Positions 41,972 through 54,816 of a stretch of 61,619 bases of DNA are shown here, one piece after another. Position 1 is the first letter of the stretch. Every line of letters starts with the position of its first letter. The position numbers and the translations under genes are program-made. Source of the DNA: Nemertoderma westbladi (lineage: Eukaryota; Xenacoelomorpha; Nemertodermatida; Nemertodermatidae); the NCBI GenBank assembly GCA_032718475.1, contig JAUCBJ010007048.1, positions 1-61,619 of the forward strand, written 5' to 3'. Below the pieces are notes generated by a model. That model was given only the letters and a program-made list of their open reading frames with translations. It had not been told where the DNA came from and searched no databases.

Positions 41972-42800
41972 TTATTAAACTCATGTTGGTATGATTATAT
42001 GTATATGTATGGCAATATGATTATTTATTATTTACTTTACTTTATTTTATTAGTATATTAATTTTATTTTAATATTCAGCACCTTCCTCAATTGGTAAAG
42101 TGGTATCGTTTATTGTTTTGGTTAGAAAGGCCCGCCTCTGTAACCTGCTCCTCTTATTGGATGTTATTTATTATATATCTTTCTTGTCAATTCAAAATAG
42201 TTGTTATTGATAACAGTTTTTATTACACATCCTGAACGTCTCTCTGATACACTCCGTTACTTTATTATTGATAGTAACAATGTGTTGGCAAGCTGTATTT
42301 TTCGAGGTATTTGTTATTATAGTGTTAAGTGATATTATAGCGCTAAGTAACTTCGTTACTTAGCAACAGGAGCCTCCCAACAGAAAATTGCCCTAAGTTA
42401 TCTTATTGGAAAGTCAACAATCAATATGTCTTGTGGAAGATAATATCACCGGTCTACATACTGTATCCACCTTCTTAATGATATCATCATTGAAAACTGT
42501 GAGAATTTTGAAAACTGTCTGACAAATGGCAGAGAGTGTAGTGTGTCAGTACGTAATGTCGTAAACATAGGTTTGTTTTTGACGTGATTTATAATTATAT
42601 GGCTTTCGCATTCTATTGGCTAATATGTCCTATGTCCATATATATCCTATATATGGTAAAACTTGGAAATTTTTCCAAGTCCTTATCGCCAGCGATAAGA
42701 CGCTTATCACCTATGGCGTATCTCTTATCGCCAGTTGTGAACGCTTCTGCTTATCGCTTTTCTCTTATCGCACGTTTCTTATCGCTTATCGCTCAATTGT
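41972..42800. other. Non-coding DNA with a TTATCGC cluster
   Basis: No gene. At 42680-42790 CTTATCGC or its complement GCGATAAG occurs about nine times in 110 bp, partly as facing pairs (TTATCGCCAGCGATAAG). The 17-bp satellite resumes at about 42810. Confidence 0.55.
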
Positions 42801-43236
42801 GAACCGTGCTTAAGTGTGCACAATGCCTAAATTGTGTACGCCGCCTAATTGTGTTTGCTGCTTAAGTTTGTATGCTGCATTAGTGTCCACGCTGCTTAAG
42901 TTTGAACATCGCCTAAATGTTCTAAGATCATAAACTCTGAGATATTGTAAAGTTAGGGGCATATAGAAAATTCGGTTAGTCACACTCTTAGCAATAAGAT
43001 ATCGTTTTCTTCAATTATATTGAATAAGCTAAATATTATTATATGATATACTATATAATATATATAATATTATATAAAATACATAAGAAATGATAATTCT
43101 AAATATAATAAAATATTAAATTATTTGCGAAAAATATATATGCGCCAACTCAAACTGTGAATAATGTAAAAATTATTCTAACTTACTCTTAATTTAGCAA
43201 AGAGTAAATTATTAAAGCTGATTACATAAAAAGAAA

Positions 43237-43457
43237 GTAAGACCATACTTTTAGGGATCATTTCTATAGTATGGTTTGCTCATACCCATCTCCTCCATTG
43301 AGAGCGAGGCTAAACCCTTGAGGATGAGGTAGAGTGGCCCTTCCTGAGCGTGAGGAAAGTCTCTAGGTCGATCTCTTTGAGGTCTTCTTTGAGACTGTCG
43401 ATGATCGCTCCTACTCCTTCGGGAGCGGGATGGACCGGCCACGTTCTGAGGGGGTTT
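43237..43457 (-). repeat. Conserved 221-bp module, copy 3
   Basis: Nearly identical to copy 5 at 47118 (offset 3881). Carries CTTCTTTGAG where copies 2, 4 and 6 have CTTCCTTGAG. Confidence 0.85.
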
Positions 43458-43539
43458 ATTTAATAATCAATTTTGTAACGTTGTATTCTCTATGATAAGA
43501 TAAAGATATTTCAACGACCATTTATTATATTTAATTAAT

Positions 43540-43730
43540 AATACATAATTTAAGGTACGTAATACGAACACGTAACAATACAATACAATGCTTCACAGTA
43601 CAATACCAGATAATACAATACTTTACTATACAATACGATACATTGCAATACGATACAGTAAAATACAGGCAATACAATACAATAAATAAGTTACTATTCT
43701 ATACAGTACAAATCGGTTTGAGACAATACA
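43540..43730. repeat. Degenerate AATAC / ACAAT pentamer repeat
   Basis: AT-rich DNA rich in AATACAATAC and ACAATACGATAC. An almost identical copy lies at 47421-47611, part of the 3,881-bp-offset duplication. Confidence 0.75.
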
Positions 43731-43781
43731 CTACGATAGGCTAAAATCAAGGTTGTAAGGTCTGTATTGTCTGTGAGGCCT

Positions 43782-43994
43782 CTAAAGCACCCCATCTACT
43801 GAGGGGGGGAAGGTTGGGGATCTGCGCAGCCACATGGAGGAGTTCCCACGCCACAGGATAACGGATAGCCTCTGGAAAAGGTGTCGGATTGAGTCACCAG
43901 TGGGTGTACCACGTCTCAGGCCCTGGAGTCTGGCAATTTCCCGAATGGTAGAGGAAGAGTGGGGATCCCAACCGCCTAGTGCCTCAACGACCAA
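43782..43994 (-). pseudogene. Small LINE C-terminal relic, copy 1
   Basis: A 70-codon minus-strand frame reads VVEALGGWDPHSSSTIREIA followed by an LFQRLSVILWRG stretch. The VV(x)ALGxWD pattern is what I know from the C-termini of some LINE polyproteins. It is short, lacks a convincing start and sits inside the satellite array. A copy lies at 47663-47875. Confidence 0.45.
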
Positions 43995-45069
43995 GGGTGT
44001 AAAACATCAAAATAAGATAAAGCGGTATGGTATGCCCTAGCCAACGGTGATATAGTATAGAATAAGTCATAATTAATAATGAGAGGGTCTAATTGGCTAA
44101 TATTATAATTACTGTAATCGCTCTCAGCCTTGTACACTGGGTACAAGGCTGAGATAACTCCCTCTTGAAATGACTCCCTAGTCACCTCAGCCTAGGCTGA
44201 GAACACTCCTCGGTCGTCTCAGCCTAGGCTGAGAACACTCCCCAGTAATATCAGCCTAGGCTGAGAACACTCCCCAGTAATCTCAGACTAGGCTGAGAAC
44301 ACTCCTCTCAGTCGTCTCAGCCTAGGCTGAGAACACTCACCAGGTATCTCAGCCTAGGCTGAGATGACTCCCCTTAGGCTGAGATGACTCCTCTAATTGA
44401 GTTATAATTCATATGTGTTATTAAATGTGCTTAAATGTGAATGCTGCATAAATGTGTATGCTGCCTAAATGTGTATGCTGCATGAATGTGTGTGCTGCCC
44501 AAATGTGTATGCCGCATAAATGTGCATGCTGCACAAATGTATATACTTCCTAAATGTGTATGTTGCATAAATATGTATGCTGCCTAAATGTGTATGCTGC
44601 ATGAATGTGTATGCTGCCTGAATGTGTATGCTGCCTAAATGTGTATACTGCCTAAATGTGTATGCTGCCTGAATGTATATGCTGCCTAAATGTGTATGCT
44701 GCATGAATGTGTATGCTGCCTGAATGTGTATGCAGAATAAATGTCCAAACTGCCTCAAATAGTTTGAACATTGCTTAATGTGCTAAGATCATCAACTCTT
44801 AATTATGGTAAAATTATGGGCATAGAAAATTATGTATTCACACTCTAAGCGGTAAGATGTCGTTTTCTTTAATTATACAGAATATGCGAAGAATTATTTT
44901 TTATATTACACGTTGATAAGAAATGATAATTCTGAATATAAAAAAATATTAAATTATTTGCAAAAAATATATATGCGCCAACTCGAATTATGAATAATGT
45001 AAAAATTATTCTAACTTACTCTTAATTTAGCAAAGAGTAAATTATTAAAGCTGATTACATAAAAAGAAA

Positions 45070-45290
45070 GTAAGACCATACTTTTAGGGATCATTTCTAT
45101 AGTATGGTTTGCTCATACCCATCTCCTCCATTGAGAGCGAGGCTAAACCCTTGAGGATGAGGTAGAGTGGCCCTTCCTGAGCGTGAGGAAAGTCTCTAGG
45201 TCGATCTCTTTGAGGTCTTCCTTGAGACTGTCGATGATCGCTCCTACTCCTTCGGGAGCGGGATGGACCGGCCACGTTCTGAGGGGGTTT
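45070..45290 (-). repeat. Conserved 221-bp module, copy 4
   Basis: Partner of copy 6 at 48951 (offset 3881). Ends GGGTTTGTTTAA where copies 1-3 and 5 end GGGTTTATTTAA. Confidence 0.85.
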
Positions 45291-47117
45291 GTTTAATAAT
45301 CAATTTTGTAACGTTGTATTCTCTATGATAAGATAAAGCGGTATGGTATGCCCTAGCCAACGGAATAAGAATAGAATAAGTCATAATTAATAATGAGAGG
45401 GTCTAATTGGCTAATATTATAATTAATGTAATCACTCTCAGCCTTGTACACTGGGTACAAGGCTGAGATAACTTCCTCTTGAAATGACTCCCCAGTCATC
45501 TCAGCCTAGGCTGAGAACACTCCTCAGTCGTCTCAGCCTAGGCTGATAACACTCCCCAGTTATCTCAGCCTAGGCTGAGAACACTCACCAGTTATCTCAG
45601 CCTAGGCTGAGATGACTCCTCTAAATGAGTTATAATTCATATAAATGAGTTATAATTCATATCCGTGCCTGTGTTATTTTCGAATATTGCAAAAATAAAA
45701 CTGTAACCTATGTTATTGAGATATCGTTTATTGTTTTGGTTAGAAAAGCCCGCCACTGTAACCTGCTCATTCCCGTTAATTAAGAAATCTAGGGAGAAAA
45801 CTAGGGAGTGTTCTCAGCATAGGCTGAGAAGACTGGGGAGTCATATTTGGCGGGGAGTTATCTCAGCCTGTTACACCGGCCTGCTTCAGACTTAATACAA
45901 AATGTCAGTTGTCTGCAACAGGGAAAAATACCACCAAAATGAATTACAGTACTGGTACCGGTATCTGATTCGAAAATCCCTCCACATACTGTGTTGTATT
46001 GTCTAAGTGTTCGCGGTTCGCGCTTTTACATGTGGCCTGCTATTACACGCTACCAAAGTGTACACGTTACCTGAGTGTATAAATCTGCTTAGTTGTTTAT
46101 GCTGTCAAAGTGTACACACTCCAATTTGGTATGCTGCCTAAGTATACACTATACATGTACAAGTTGCCTATGGCGATGCTGCCGAAATGTGCTTGATGCG
46201 TAAGATTGCTTGCTGCCTAAGTGTTCACTCTGCCTAAGTTAGCACGCTACCTAAGTGTAAACGTTGCCTAAGTGAACATGTTGCCTAAGTGTGCACTCTG
46301 CTTAATTGTGCACTCTGCCTAAGTGTGCACTCTGCCTAAGTGTGCACTCTGTCTAAGTGTGCACTCTGTCTAAATGTGCACTCTGCCTAAGTGTGCATGC
46401 TGCCTAATTGTCTATGCTTCCGAAGTATGTACGCGTCCTAAATGTGCATGCCGTGTAAGTGTACATGCTGACTAGAGACACATGCTGCCAAAATTTTTGA
46501 AGTACTCGCTACCTAAGTGTGTATGTTGCCTAAGTACACATTCGTCTATGTGGTCGTGCTGTGAACTGTACGATCTGCCTTAGAGTGTATGCTGATTAAT
46601 TTTATATGCTGCATAAATGTGTATGCTGCTTAAATGTGAATGCTGCATAAATATGTATGCTGCCTAAATGTGTATGCTGCATGAATGTGTATGCTGCCTG
46701 AATGTGTATGCTGCCTGAATGTGTATGCTGCCTAAATGTGTATGCTGCATGAATGTGTATGCTGCCTGAATGTGTATGCAGAATAAATGTCCAAACTGCC
46801 TCAAATAGATTGAACATTGCTTAATGTGCTAAGATCATCAACTCTTGAATTATGGTAAAATTATGGGCATAGAAAATTATGTATTCACACTCTAAGCGGT
46901 AAGATGTCGTGTTTCTTTAATTATACAGAATATGCGAAGAATTCTTTTTTATATTACACGTTGATAAGAAATGATAATTCTGAATATAAAAAAATATTAA
47001 ATTATTTGCAAAAAATATATATGCGCCAACTCGAATTGTGAATAATGTAAAAATTATTCTAACTTACTCTTAATTTAGCAAAGAGTAAATTATTAAAGCT
47101 GATTACATAAAAAGAAA

Positions 47118-47338
47118 GTAAGACCATACTTTTAGGGATCATTTCTATAGTATGGTTTGCTCATACCCATCTCCTCCATTGAGAGCGAGGCTAAACCCTT
47201 GAGGATGAGGTAGAGTGGCCCTTCCTGAGCGTGAGGAAAGTCTCTAGGTCGATCTCTTTGAGGTCTTCTTTGAGACTGTCGATGATCGCTCCTACTCCTT
47301 CGGGAGCGGGATGGACCGGCCACGTTCTGAGGGGGTTT
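47118..47338 (-). repeat. Conserved 221-bp module, copy 5
   Basis: Partner of copy 3; shares CTTCTTTGAG with it. Confidence 0.85.
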
Positions 47339-47662
47339 ATTTAATAATCAATTTTGTAACGTTGTATTCTCTATGATAAGATAAAGATATTTCAACGACC
47401 ATTTATTATATTTAATTAATAATACATAATTTAAGGTACGTAATACGAACACGTAACAATACAATACAATGCTTCACAGTACAATACCAGATAATACAAT
47501 ACTTTACTATACAATACGATACATTGCAATACGATACAGTAAAATACAGGCAATACAATACAATAAATAAGTTACTATTCTATACAGTACAAATCGGTTT
47601 GAGACAATACACTACGATAGGCTAAAATCAAGGTTGTAAGGTCTGTATTGTCTGTGAGGCCT

Positions 47663-47875
47663 CTAAAGCACCCCATCTACTGAGGGGGGGAAGGTTGGGG
47701 ATCTGCGCAGCCACATGGAGGAGTTCCCACGCCACAGGATAACGGATAGCCTCTGGAAAAGGTGTCGGATTGAGTCACCAGTGGGTGTACCACGTCTCAG
47801 GCCCTGGAGTCTGGCAATTTCCCGAATGGTAGAGGAAGAGTGGGGATCCCAACCGCCTAGTGCCTCAACGACCAA
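47663..47875 (-). pseudogene. Small LINE C-terminal relic, copy 2
   Basis: Identical in translation to the frame at 43782-43994, carried along by the 3,881-bp-offset duplication, so it is not an independent insertion. Confidence 0.45.
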
Positions 47876-48950
47876 GGGTGTAAAACATCAAAATAAGATA
47901 AAGCGGTATGGTATGCCCTAGCCAACGGTGATATAGTATAGAATAAGTCATAATTAATAATGAGAGGGTCTAATTGGCTAATATTATAATTACTGTAATC
48001 GCTCTCAGCCTTGTACACTGGGTACAAGGCTGAGATAACTCCCTCTTGAAATGACTCCCTAGTCACCTCAGCCTAGGCTGAGAACACTCCTCGGTCGTCT
48101 CAGCCTAGGCTGAGAACACTCCCCAGTAATATCAGCCTAGGCTGAGAACACTCCCCAGTAATCTCAGCCTAGGCTGAGAACACTCCTCTCAGTCGTCTCA
48201 GCCTAGGCTGAGAACACTCACCAGGTATCTCAGCCTAGGCTGAGATGACTCCCCTTAGGCTGAGATGACTCCTCTAATTGAGTTATAATTCATATGTGTT
48301 ATTAAATGTGCTTAAATGTGAATGCTGCATAAATGTGTATGCTGCCTAAATGTGTATGCTGCATGAATGTGTGTGCTGCCCAAATGTGTATGCCGCATAA
48401 ATGTGCATGCTGCACAAATGTATATACTTCCTAAATGTGTATGTTGCATAAATATGTATGCTGCCTAAATGTGTATGCTGCATGAATGTGTATGCTGCCT
48501 GAATGTGTATGCTGCCTAAATGTGTATACTGCCTAAATGTGTATGCTGCCTGAATGTATATGCTGCCTAAATGTGTATGCTGCATGAATGTGTATGCTGC
48601 CTGAATGTGTATGCAGAATAAATGTCCAAACTGCCTCAAATAGTTTGAACATTGCTTAATGTGCTAAGATCATCAACTCTTAATTATGGTAAAATTATGG
48701 GCATAGAAAATTATGTATTCACACTCTAAGCGGTAAGATGTCGTTTTCTTTAATTATACAGAATATGCGAAGAATTCTTTTTTATATTACACGTTGATAA
48801 GAAATGATAATTCTGAATATAAAAAAATATTAAATTATTTGCAAAAAATATATATGCGCCAACTCGAATTATGAATAATGTAAAAATTATTCTAACTTAC
48901 TCTTAATTTAGCAAAGAGTAAATTATTAAAGCTGATTACATAAAAAGAAA

Positions 48951-49171
48951 GTAAGACCATACTTTTAGGGATCATTTCTATAGTATGGTTTGCTCATACC
49001 CATCTCCTCCATTGAGAGCGAGGCTAAACCCTTGAGGATGAGGTAGAGTGGCCCTTCCTGAGCGTGAGGAAAGTCTCTAGGTCGATCTCTTTGAGGTCTT
49101 CCTTGAGACTGTCGATGATCGCTCCTACTCCTTCGGGAGCGGGATGGACCGGCCACGTTCTGAGGGGGTTT
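48951..49171 (-). repeat. Conserved 221-bp module, copy 6
   Basis: Partner of copy 4; begins the 2,063-bp unit that is repeated at copies 7 and 8. Confidence 0.85.
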
Positions 49172-50907
49172 GTTTAATAATCAATTTTGTAACGTTGTAT
49201 TCTCTATGATAAGATAAAGCGGTATGGTATGCCCTAGCCAACGGAATAAGAATAGAATAAGTCATAATTAATAATGAGAGGGTCTAATTGGCTAATATTA
49301 TAATTAATGTAATCACTCTCAGCCTTGTACACTGGGTACAAGGCTGAGATAACTTCCTCTTGAAATGACTCCCCAGTCATCTCAGCCTAGGCTGAGAACA
49401 CTCCTCAGTCGTCTCAGCCTAGGCTGATAACACTCCCCAGTTATCTCAGCCTAGGCTGAGAACACTCACCAGTTATCTCAGCCTAGGCTGAGATGACTCC
49501 TCTAAATGAGTTATAATTCATATAAATGAGTTATAATTCATATCCGTGCCTGTGTTATTTTCGAATATTGCAAAAATAAAACTGTAACCTATGTTATTGA
49601 GATATCGTTTATTGTTTTGGTTAGAAAAGCCCGCCACTGTAACCTGCTCATTCCCGTTAATTAAGAAATCTAGGGAGAAAACTAGGGAGTGTTCTCAGCA
49701 TAGGCTGAGAAGACTGGGGAGTCATATTTGGCGGGGAGTTATCTCAGCCTGTTACACCGGCCTGCTTCAGACTTAATACAAAATGTCAGTTGTCTGCAAC
49801 AGGGAAAAATACCACCAAAATGAATTACAGTACTGGTACCGGTATCTGATTCGAAAATCCCTCCACATACTGTGTTGTATTGTCTAAGTGTTCGCGGTTC
49901 GCGCTTTTACATGTGGCCTGCTATTACACGCTACCAAAGTGTACACGTTACCTGAGTGTATAAATCTGCTTAGTTGTTTATGCTGTCAAAGTGTACACAC
50001 TCCAATTTGGTATGCTGCCTAAGTATACACTATACATGTACAAGTTGCCTATGGCGATGCTGCCGAAATGTGCTTGATGCGTAAGATTGCTTGCTGCCTA
50101 AGTGTTCACTCTGCCTAAGTTAGCACGCTACCTAAGTGTAAACGTTGCCTAAGTGAACATGTTGCCTAAGTGTGCACTCTGCTTAATTGTGCACTCTGCC
50201 TAAGTGTGCACTCTGCCTAAGTGTGCACTCTGTCTAAGTGTGCACTCTGTCTAAATGTGCACTCTGCCTAAGTGTGCATGCTGCCTAATTGTCTATGCTT
50301 CCGAAGTATGTACGCGTCCTAAATGTGCATGCCGTGTAAGTGTACATGCTGACTAGAGACACATGCTGCCAAAATTTTTGAAGTACTCGCTACCTAAGTG
50401 TGTATGTTGCCTAAGTACACATTCGTCTATGTGGTCGTGCTGTGAACTGTACGATCTGCCTTAGAGTGTATGCTGATTAATTTTATATGCTGCATAAATG
50501 TGTATGCTGCTTAAATGTGAATGCTGCATAAATATGTATGCTGCCTAAATGTGTATGCTGCATGAATGTGTATGCTGCCTGAATGTGTATGCTGCCTAAA
50601 TGTGTATGCTGCATGAATGTGTATGCTACCTAATTGTGTATGCTGCATGAATGTGTATGCTGCCTGAATGTGTATGCAGAATAATTGTTCAAACTGCCTC
50701 AAATAGATTGAACATTGCTTAATGTGCTAAGATCATCAACTCTGAATTATGGTAAAATTATGGGCATAGAAAATTATGTATTCACACTCTAAGCGTTAAG
50801 ATGTCGGTTTCTTTAATTATACAGAATATGCGAAGAATTCTTTTTTATATTACACGTTGATAAGAAATGATAATTCTGAATATAAAAAAATATTAAATTA
50901 TTTGCAA
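49172..50907. repeat. Satellite unit repeated at 51235-52970
   Basis: About 1.7 kb that recurs 2,063 bp downstream without any difference I could see line by line. The match ends at about 52970, where GCAAAAAATATATATGCG changes to GCAAAACATTTAAATGCTC. Confidence 0.85.
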
Positions 50908-51013
50908 AAAATATATATGCGCCAACTCGAATTATGAATAATGTAAAAATTATTCTAACTTACTCTTAATTTAGCAAAGAGTAAATTATTAAACCTGATT
51001 ACATAAAAAGAAA

Positions 51014-51234
51014 GTAAGACCATACTTTTAGGGATCATTTCTATAGTATGGTTTGCTCATACCCATCTCCTCCATTGAGAGCGAGGCTAAACCCTTGAGG
51101 ATGAGGTAGAGTGGCCCTTCCTGAGCGTGAGGAAAGTCTCTAGGTCGATCTCTTTGAGGTCTTCTTTGAGACTGTCGATGATCGCTCCTACTCCTTCGGG
51201 AGCGGGATGGACCGGCCACGTTCTGAGGGGGTTT
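51014..51234 (-). repeat. Conserved 221-bp module, copy 7
   Basis: Carries CTTCTTTGAG like copies 3 and 5 but is followed by the GTTTAATAATC flank of copies 4 and 6, so it combines features of both classes. Confidence 0.85.
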
Positions 51235-52970
51235 GTTTAATAATCAATTTTGTAACGTTGTATTCTCTATGATAAGATAAAGCGGTATGGTATGCCCTAG
51301 CCAACGGAATAAGAATAGAATAAGTCATAATTAATAATGAGAGGGTCTAATTGGCTAATATTATAATTAATGTAATCACTCTCAGCCTTGTACACTGGGT
51401 ACAAGGCTGAGATAACTTCCTCTTGAAATGACTCCCCAGTCATCTCAGCCTAGGCTGAGAACACTCCTCAGTCGTCTCAGCCTAGGCTGATAACACTCCC
51501 CAGTTATCTCAGCCTAGGCTGAGAACACTCACCAGTTATCTCAGCCTAGGCTGAGATGACTCCTCTAAATGAGTTATAATTCATATAAATGAGTTATAAT
51601 TCATATCCGTGCCTGTGTTATTTTCGAATATTGCAAAAATAAAACTGTAACCTATGTTATTGAGATATCGTTTATTGTTTTGGTTAGAAAAGCCCGCCAC
51701 TGTAACCTGCTCATTCCCGTTAATTAAGAAATCTAGGGAGAAAACTAGGGAGTGTTCTCAGCATAGGCTGAGAAGACTGGGGAGTCATATTTGGCGGGGA
51801 GTTATCTCAGCCTGTTACACCGGCCTGCTTCAGACTTAATACAAAATGTCAGTTGTCTGCAACAGGGAAAAATACCACCAAAATGAATTACAGTACTGGT
51901 ACCGGTATCTGATTCGAAAATCCCTCCACATACTGTGTTGTATTGTCTAAGTGTTCGCGGTTCGCGCTTTTACATGTGGCCTGCTATTACACGCTACCAA
52001 AGTGTACACGTTACCTGAGTGTATAAATCTGCTTAGTTGTTTATGCTGTCAAAGTGTACACACTCCAATTTGGTATGCTGCCTAAGTATACACTATACAT
52101 GTACAAGTTGCCTATGGCGATGCTGCCGAAATGTGCTTGATGCGTAAGATTGCTTGCTGCCTAAGTGTTCACTCTGCCTAAGTTAGCACGCTACCTAAGT
52201 GTAAACGTTGCCTAAGTGAACATGTTGCCTAAGTGTGCACTCTGCTTAATTGTGCACTCTGCCTAAGTGTGCACTCTGCCTAAGTGTGCACTCTGTCTAA
52301 GTGTGCACTCTGTCTAAATGTGCACTCTGCCTAAGTGTGCATGCTGCCTAATTGTCTATGCTTCCGAAGTATGTACGCGTCCTAAATGTGCATGCCGTGT
52401 AAGTGTACATGCTGACTAGAGACACATGCTGCCAAAATTTTTGAAGTACTCGCTACCTAAGTGTGTATGTTGCCTAAGTACACATTCGTCTATGTGGTCG
52501 TGCTGTGAACTGTACGATCTGCCTTAGAGTGTATGCTGATTAATTTTATATGCTGCATAAATGTGTATGCTGCTTAAATGTGAATGCTGCATAAATATGT
52601 ATGCTGCCTAAATGTGTATGCTGCATGAATGTGTATGCTGCCTGAATGTGTATGCTGCCTAAATGTGTATGCTGCATGAATGTGTATGCTACCTAATTGT
52701 GTATGCTGCATGAATGTGTATGCTGCCTGAATGTGTATGCAGAATAATTGTTCAAACTGCCTCAAATAGATTGAACATTGCTTAATGTGCTAAGATCATC
52801 AACTCTGAATTATGGTAAAATTATGGGCATAGAAAATTATGTATTCACACTCTAAGCGTTAAGATGTCGGTTTCTTTAATTATACAGAATATGCGAAGAA
52901 TTCTTTTTTATATTACACGTTGATAAGAAATGATAATTCTGAATATAAAAAAATATTAAATTATTTGCAA
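51235..52970. repeat. Second copy of the satellite unit at 49172-50907
   Basis: Offset exactly 2,063 bp. It includes the palindrome cluster 51374-51569 and the 17-bp minisatellite 51944-52765. Confidence 0.85.
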
Positions 52971-53076
52971 AACATTTAAATGCTCTCACTTGAATTGTGA
53001 ATAATCTAAGAATTATTCTAACTTACTCTTAACTTAGCAAAGAGTAAATTATTAAACCTGATTACATAAAAAGAAA

Positions 53077-53297
53077 GTAAGACCATACTTTTAGGGATCA
53101 TTTCTATAGTATGGTTTGCTCATACCCATCTCCTCCATTGAGAGCGAGGCTAAACCCTTGAGGATGAGGTAGAATGGCTCTTCCTGAGCGTGAGGAAAGT
53201 CTCTAGGTCGATCTCTTTGAGGTCTTCTTTGAGACTGTCGATGATCGCTCCTACTCCTTCGGGAGTGGGATGGACCGGCTACGTTCTGAAGGGGTTT
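53077..53297 (-). repeat. Conserved 221-bp module, copy 8 (end of array)
   Basis: The most diverged downstream copy (AGAATGGCTCTTCC for AGAGTGGCCCTTCC; GGCTACGTTCTGAAGG for GGCCACGTTCTGAGGG). One change creates a stop in the alternative minus-strand frame but is silent in the Arg/Ser-rich one. Unique sequence follows. Confidence 0.8.
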
Positions 53298-54816
53298 ATT
53301 TTATGTGAACAAAGAAAGCTTTTACGAATTTTTAATTAATAAAATCTATAAAAAATTATTTGTTAAGTCGAGTAGATTAGCATTAATAGGAAAGATAACA
53401 AGTTAATCCACGATAAAATTTTATTATTAATAATATGTTTTTGGTATCCTGCCAATTACCTGTAATTGTAGGTAGGACATCCTTACACATATTGAGTTCA
53501 TGCACAGTTTAGGTTTAAAATACTGTATATTGGCTTCCACACGCTCACTGGTATATTTTTTCTGGAAGTTTGATGAATTTCCATTAGATTTTCTCTTCAA
53601 CCATCTTCGAGGCCGTTCATCACGCAGATGATTGGCAGAAGGCAGGCGGGGTGTATAACATAATTTTAATGGTAGTCAATGTAACAATTTTACGAAATCT
53701 AATTAGGAAGCAAGTTTTCAACTCTGAAACTGATATTAATATGTTTAAATTCTAATTAATTTAACAATAATCACTTTAATAAAACCAGTTGCCATCTCGC
53801 AGCAGTTTATTGGCCTAATCGTATTTTTTGAGCAAGTGCTAATCATATGTGAAGGGGTCATAAGAGAAATTAAACTATTTTATTGTTTCTTCACCTACGT
53901 TGTGTCGTAAGAATAAAACCATTAATTTCTTATTTAAAAATTGTTAAAAATATATAAATATGTATTATTTTAATTACTAATTATGTATTATTTTATTAGA
54001 ATATATTGTAGGCCTATTTTATTATATTAGATTATATTGAATAATAAATAATTTTATTAGTTTTCATAAAATTAATTTATGTTCTGGCTTTCTGTACAGC
54101 ACTTCACTTACACCACAGCGCGTGCTGTCAGTATACCACAACCCTCCTGTACAACAAAATAAGCACATAATAATATGATGTACTGAAGTTGGCGACCAAC
54201 TTCCACCCTACGGTACAATACATTTGAATGAACTCACTTTATACTTGGGCTGATTCATTCCGTAGAAATGCTTGTTGAGGCGAGCAGTATGCGTTTCGGG
54301 TGATGCGTAAATTATTAACATTGTCGCCTTTTCTTTAGTAAATCTCAGTCTACGGGAATCCATAGTCGAGTATGGGAGGCAATAAGAGAGGGAATGCAAT
54401 CCAACATAATCAGTTATTGTAGTACCGGAAGGAACAGCCATAGAGGAGTTAATATTATTAGTGAAGATGTATTAGATTAAATAAAAGGATCAATTCGGAA
54501 ACGGATAAGAACCATTCCCAAATCAAGGAGGCAGTTCGCCAAATACAGCAGCTCAATAGTGCCTGTGTGGAGCGCACGCATCACCACAGGTGGAAGAATC
54601 TGTCAACAGTTCCTATATATCAAGCCATAACCTCTATTCGGAAGTGGATAAATATGGAAGGATGACGTGTGAGGCATGAACAATGAACAAGCTAGCTCCC
54701 AATGTTATTTTTATAAAGAAAAACATTATACTATATTAACTTTATTATACATTAGATTAAATCTTTGTACGACATATATATTGATTAAAACATTAATCGG
54801 AGTAATTAATTTTTAG
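53298..54816. other. Intron DNA before LDLa exon 3
   Basis: AT-rich and mostly featureless. A 77-codon minus-strand frame at 54208-54441 has no motif. A GC-richer patch at 54480-54660 looks unlike its surroundings but gives no recognisable protein. Confidence 0.45.

Larger units (their letters stand above)
33260..53300. repeat. Complex satellite array, ~2-kb units with eight copies of a conserved module
   Basis: Recurring parts in fixed order: a 17-bp minisatellite, about 290 bp of AT-rich spacer, a 221-bp conserved module, a hairpin plus a cluster of TCAGCCTAGGCTGA palindromes, and a TATCGTTTATTGTTTTGG block, then the minisatellite again. Module starts are 33720, 36110, 43237, 45070, 47118, 48951, 51014 and 53077, so spacings are 2390, 7127, 1833, 2048, 1833, 2063 and 2063. 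The 7.1-kb gap holds other repeats and transposon relics (36.4-42.8 kb). The array lies in the large intron of the LDLa gene. Confidence 0.85.

Noticed and set aside
44465-44758. IHIQAAYTF-type repeat ORFs (also near 35585, 46602, 48346, 50511, 52574)
   Set aside because: Products of the 17-bp minisatellite read through its three frames; present only where the repeat is.
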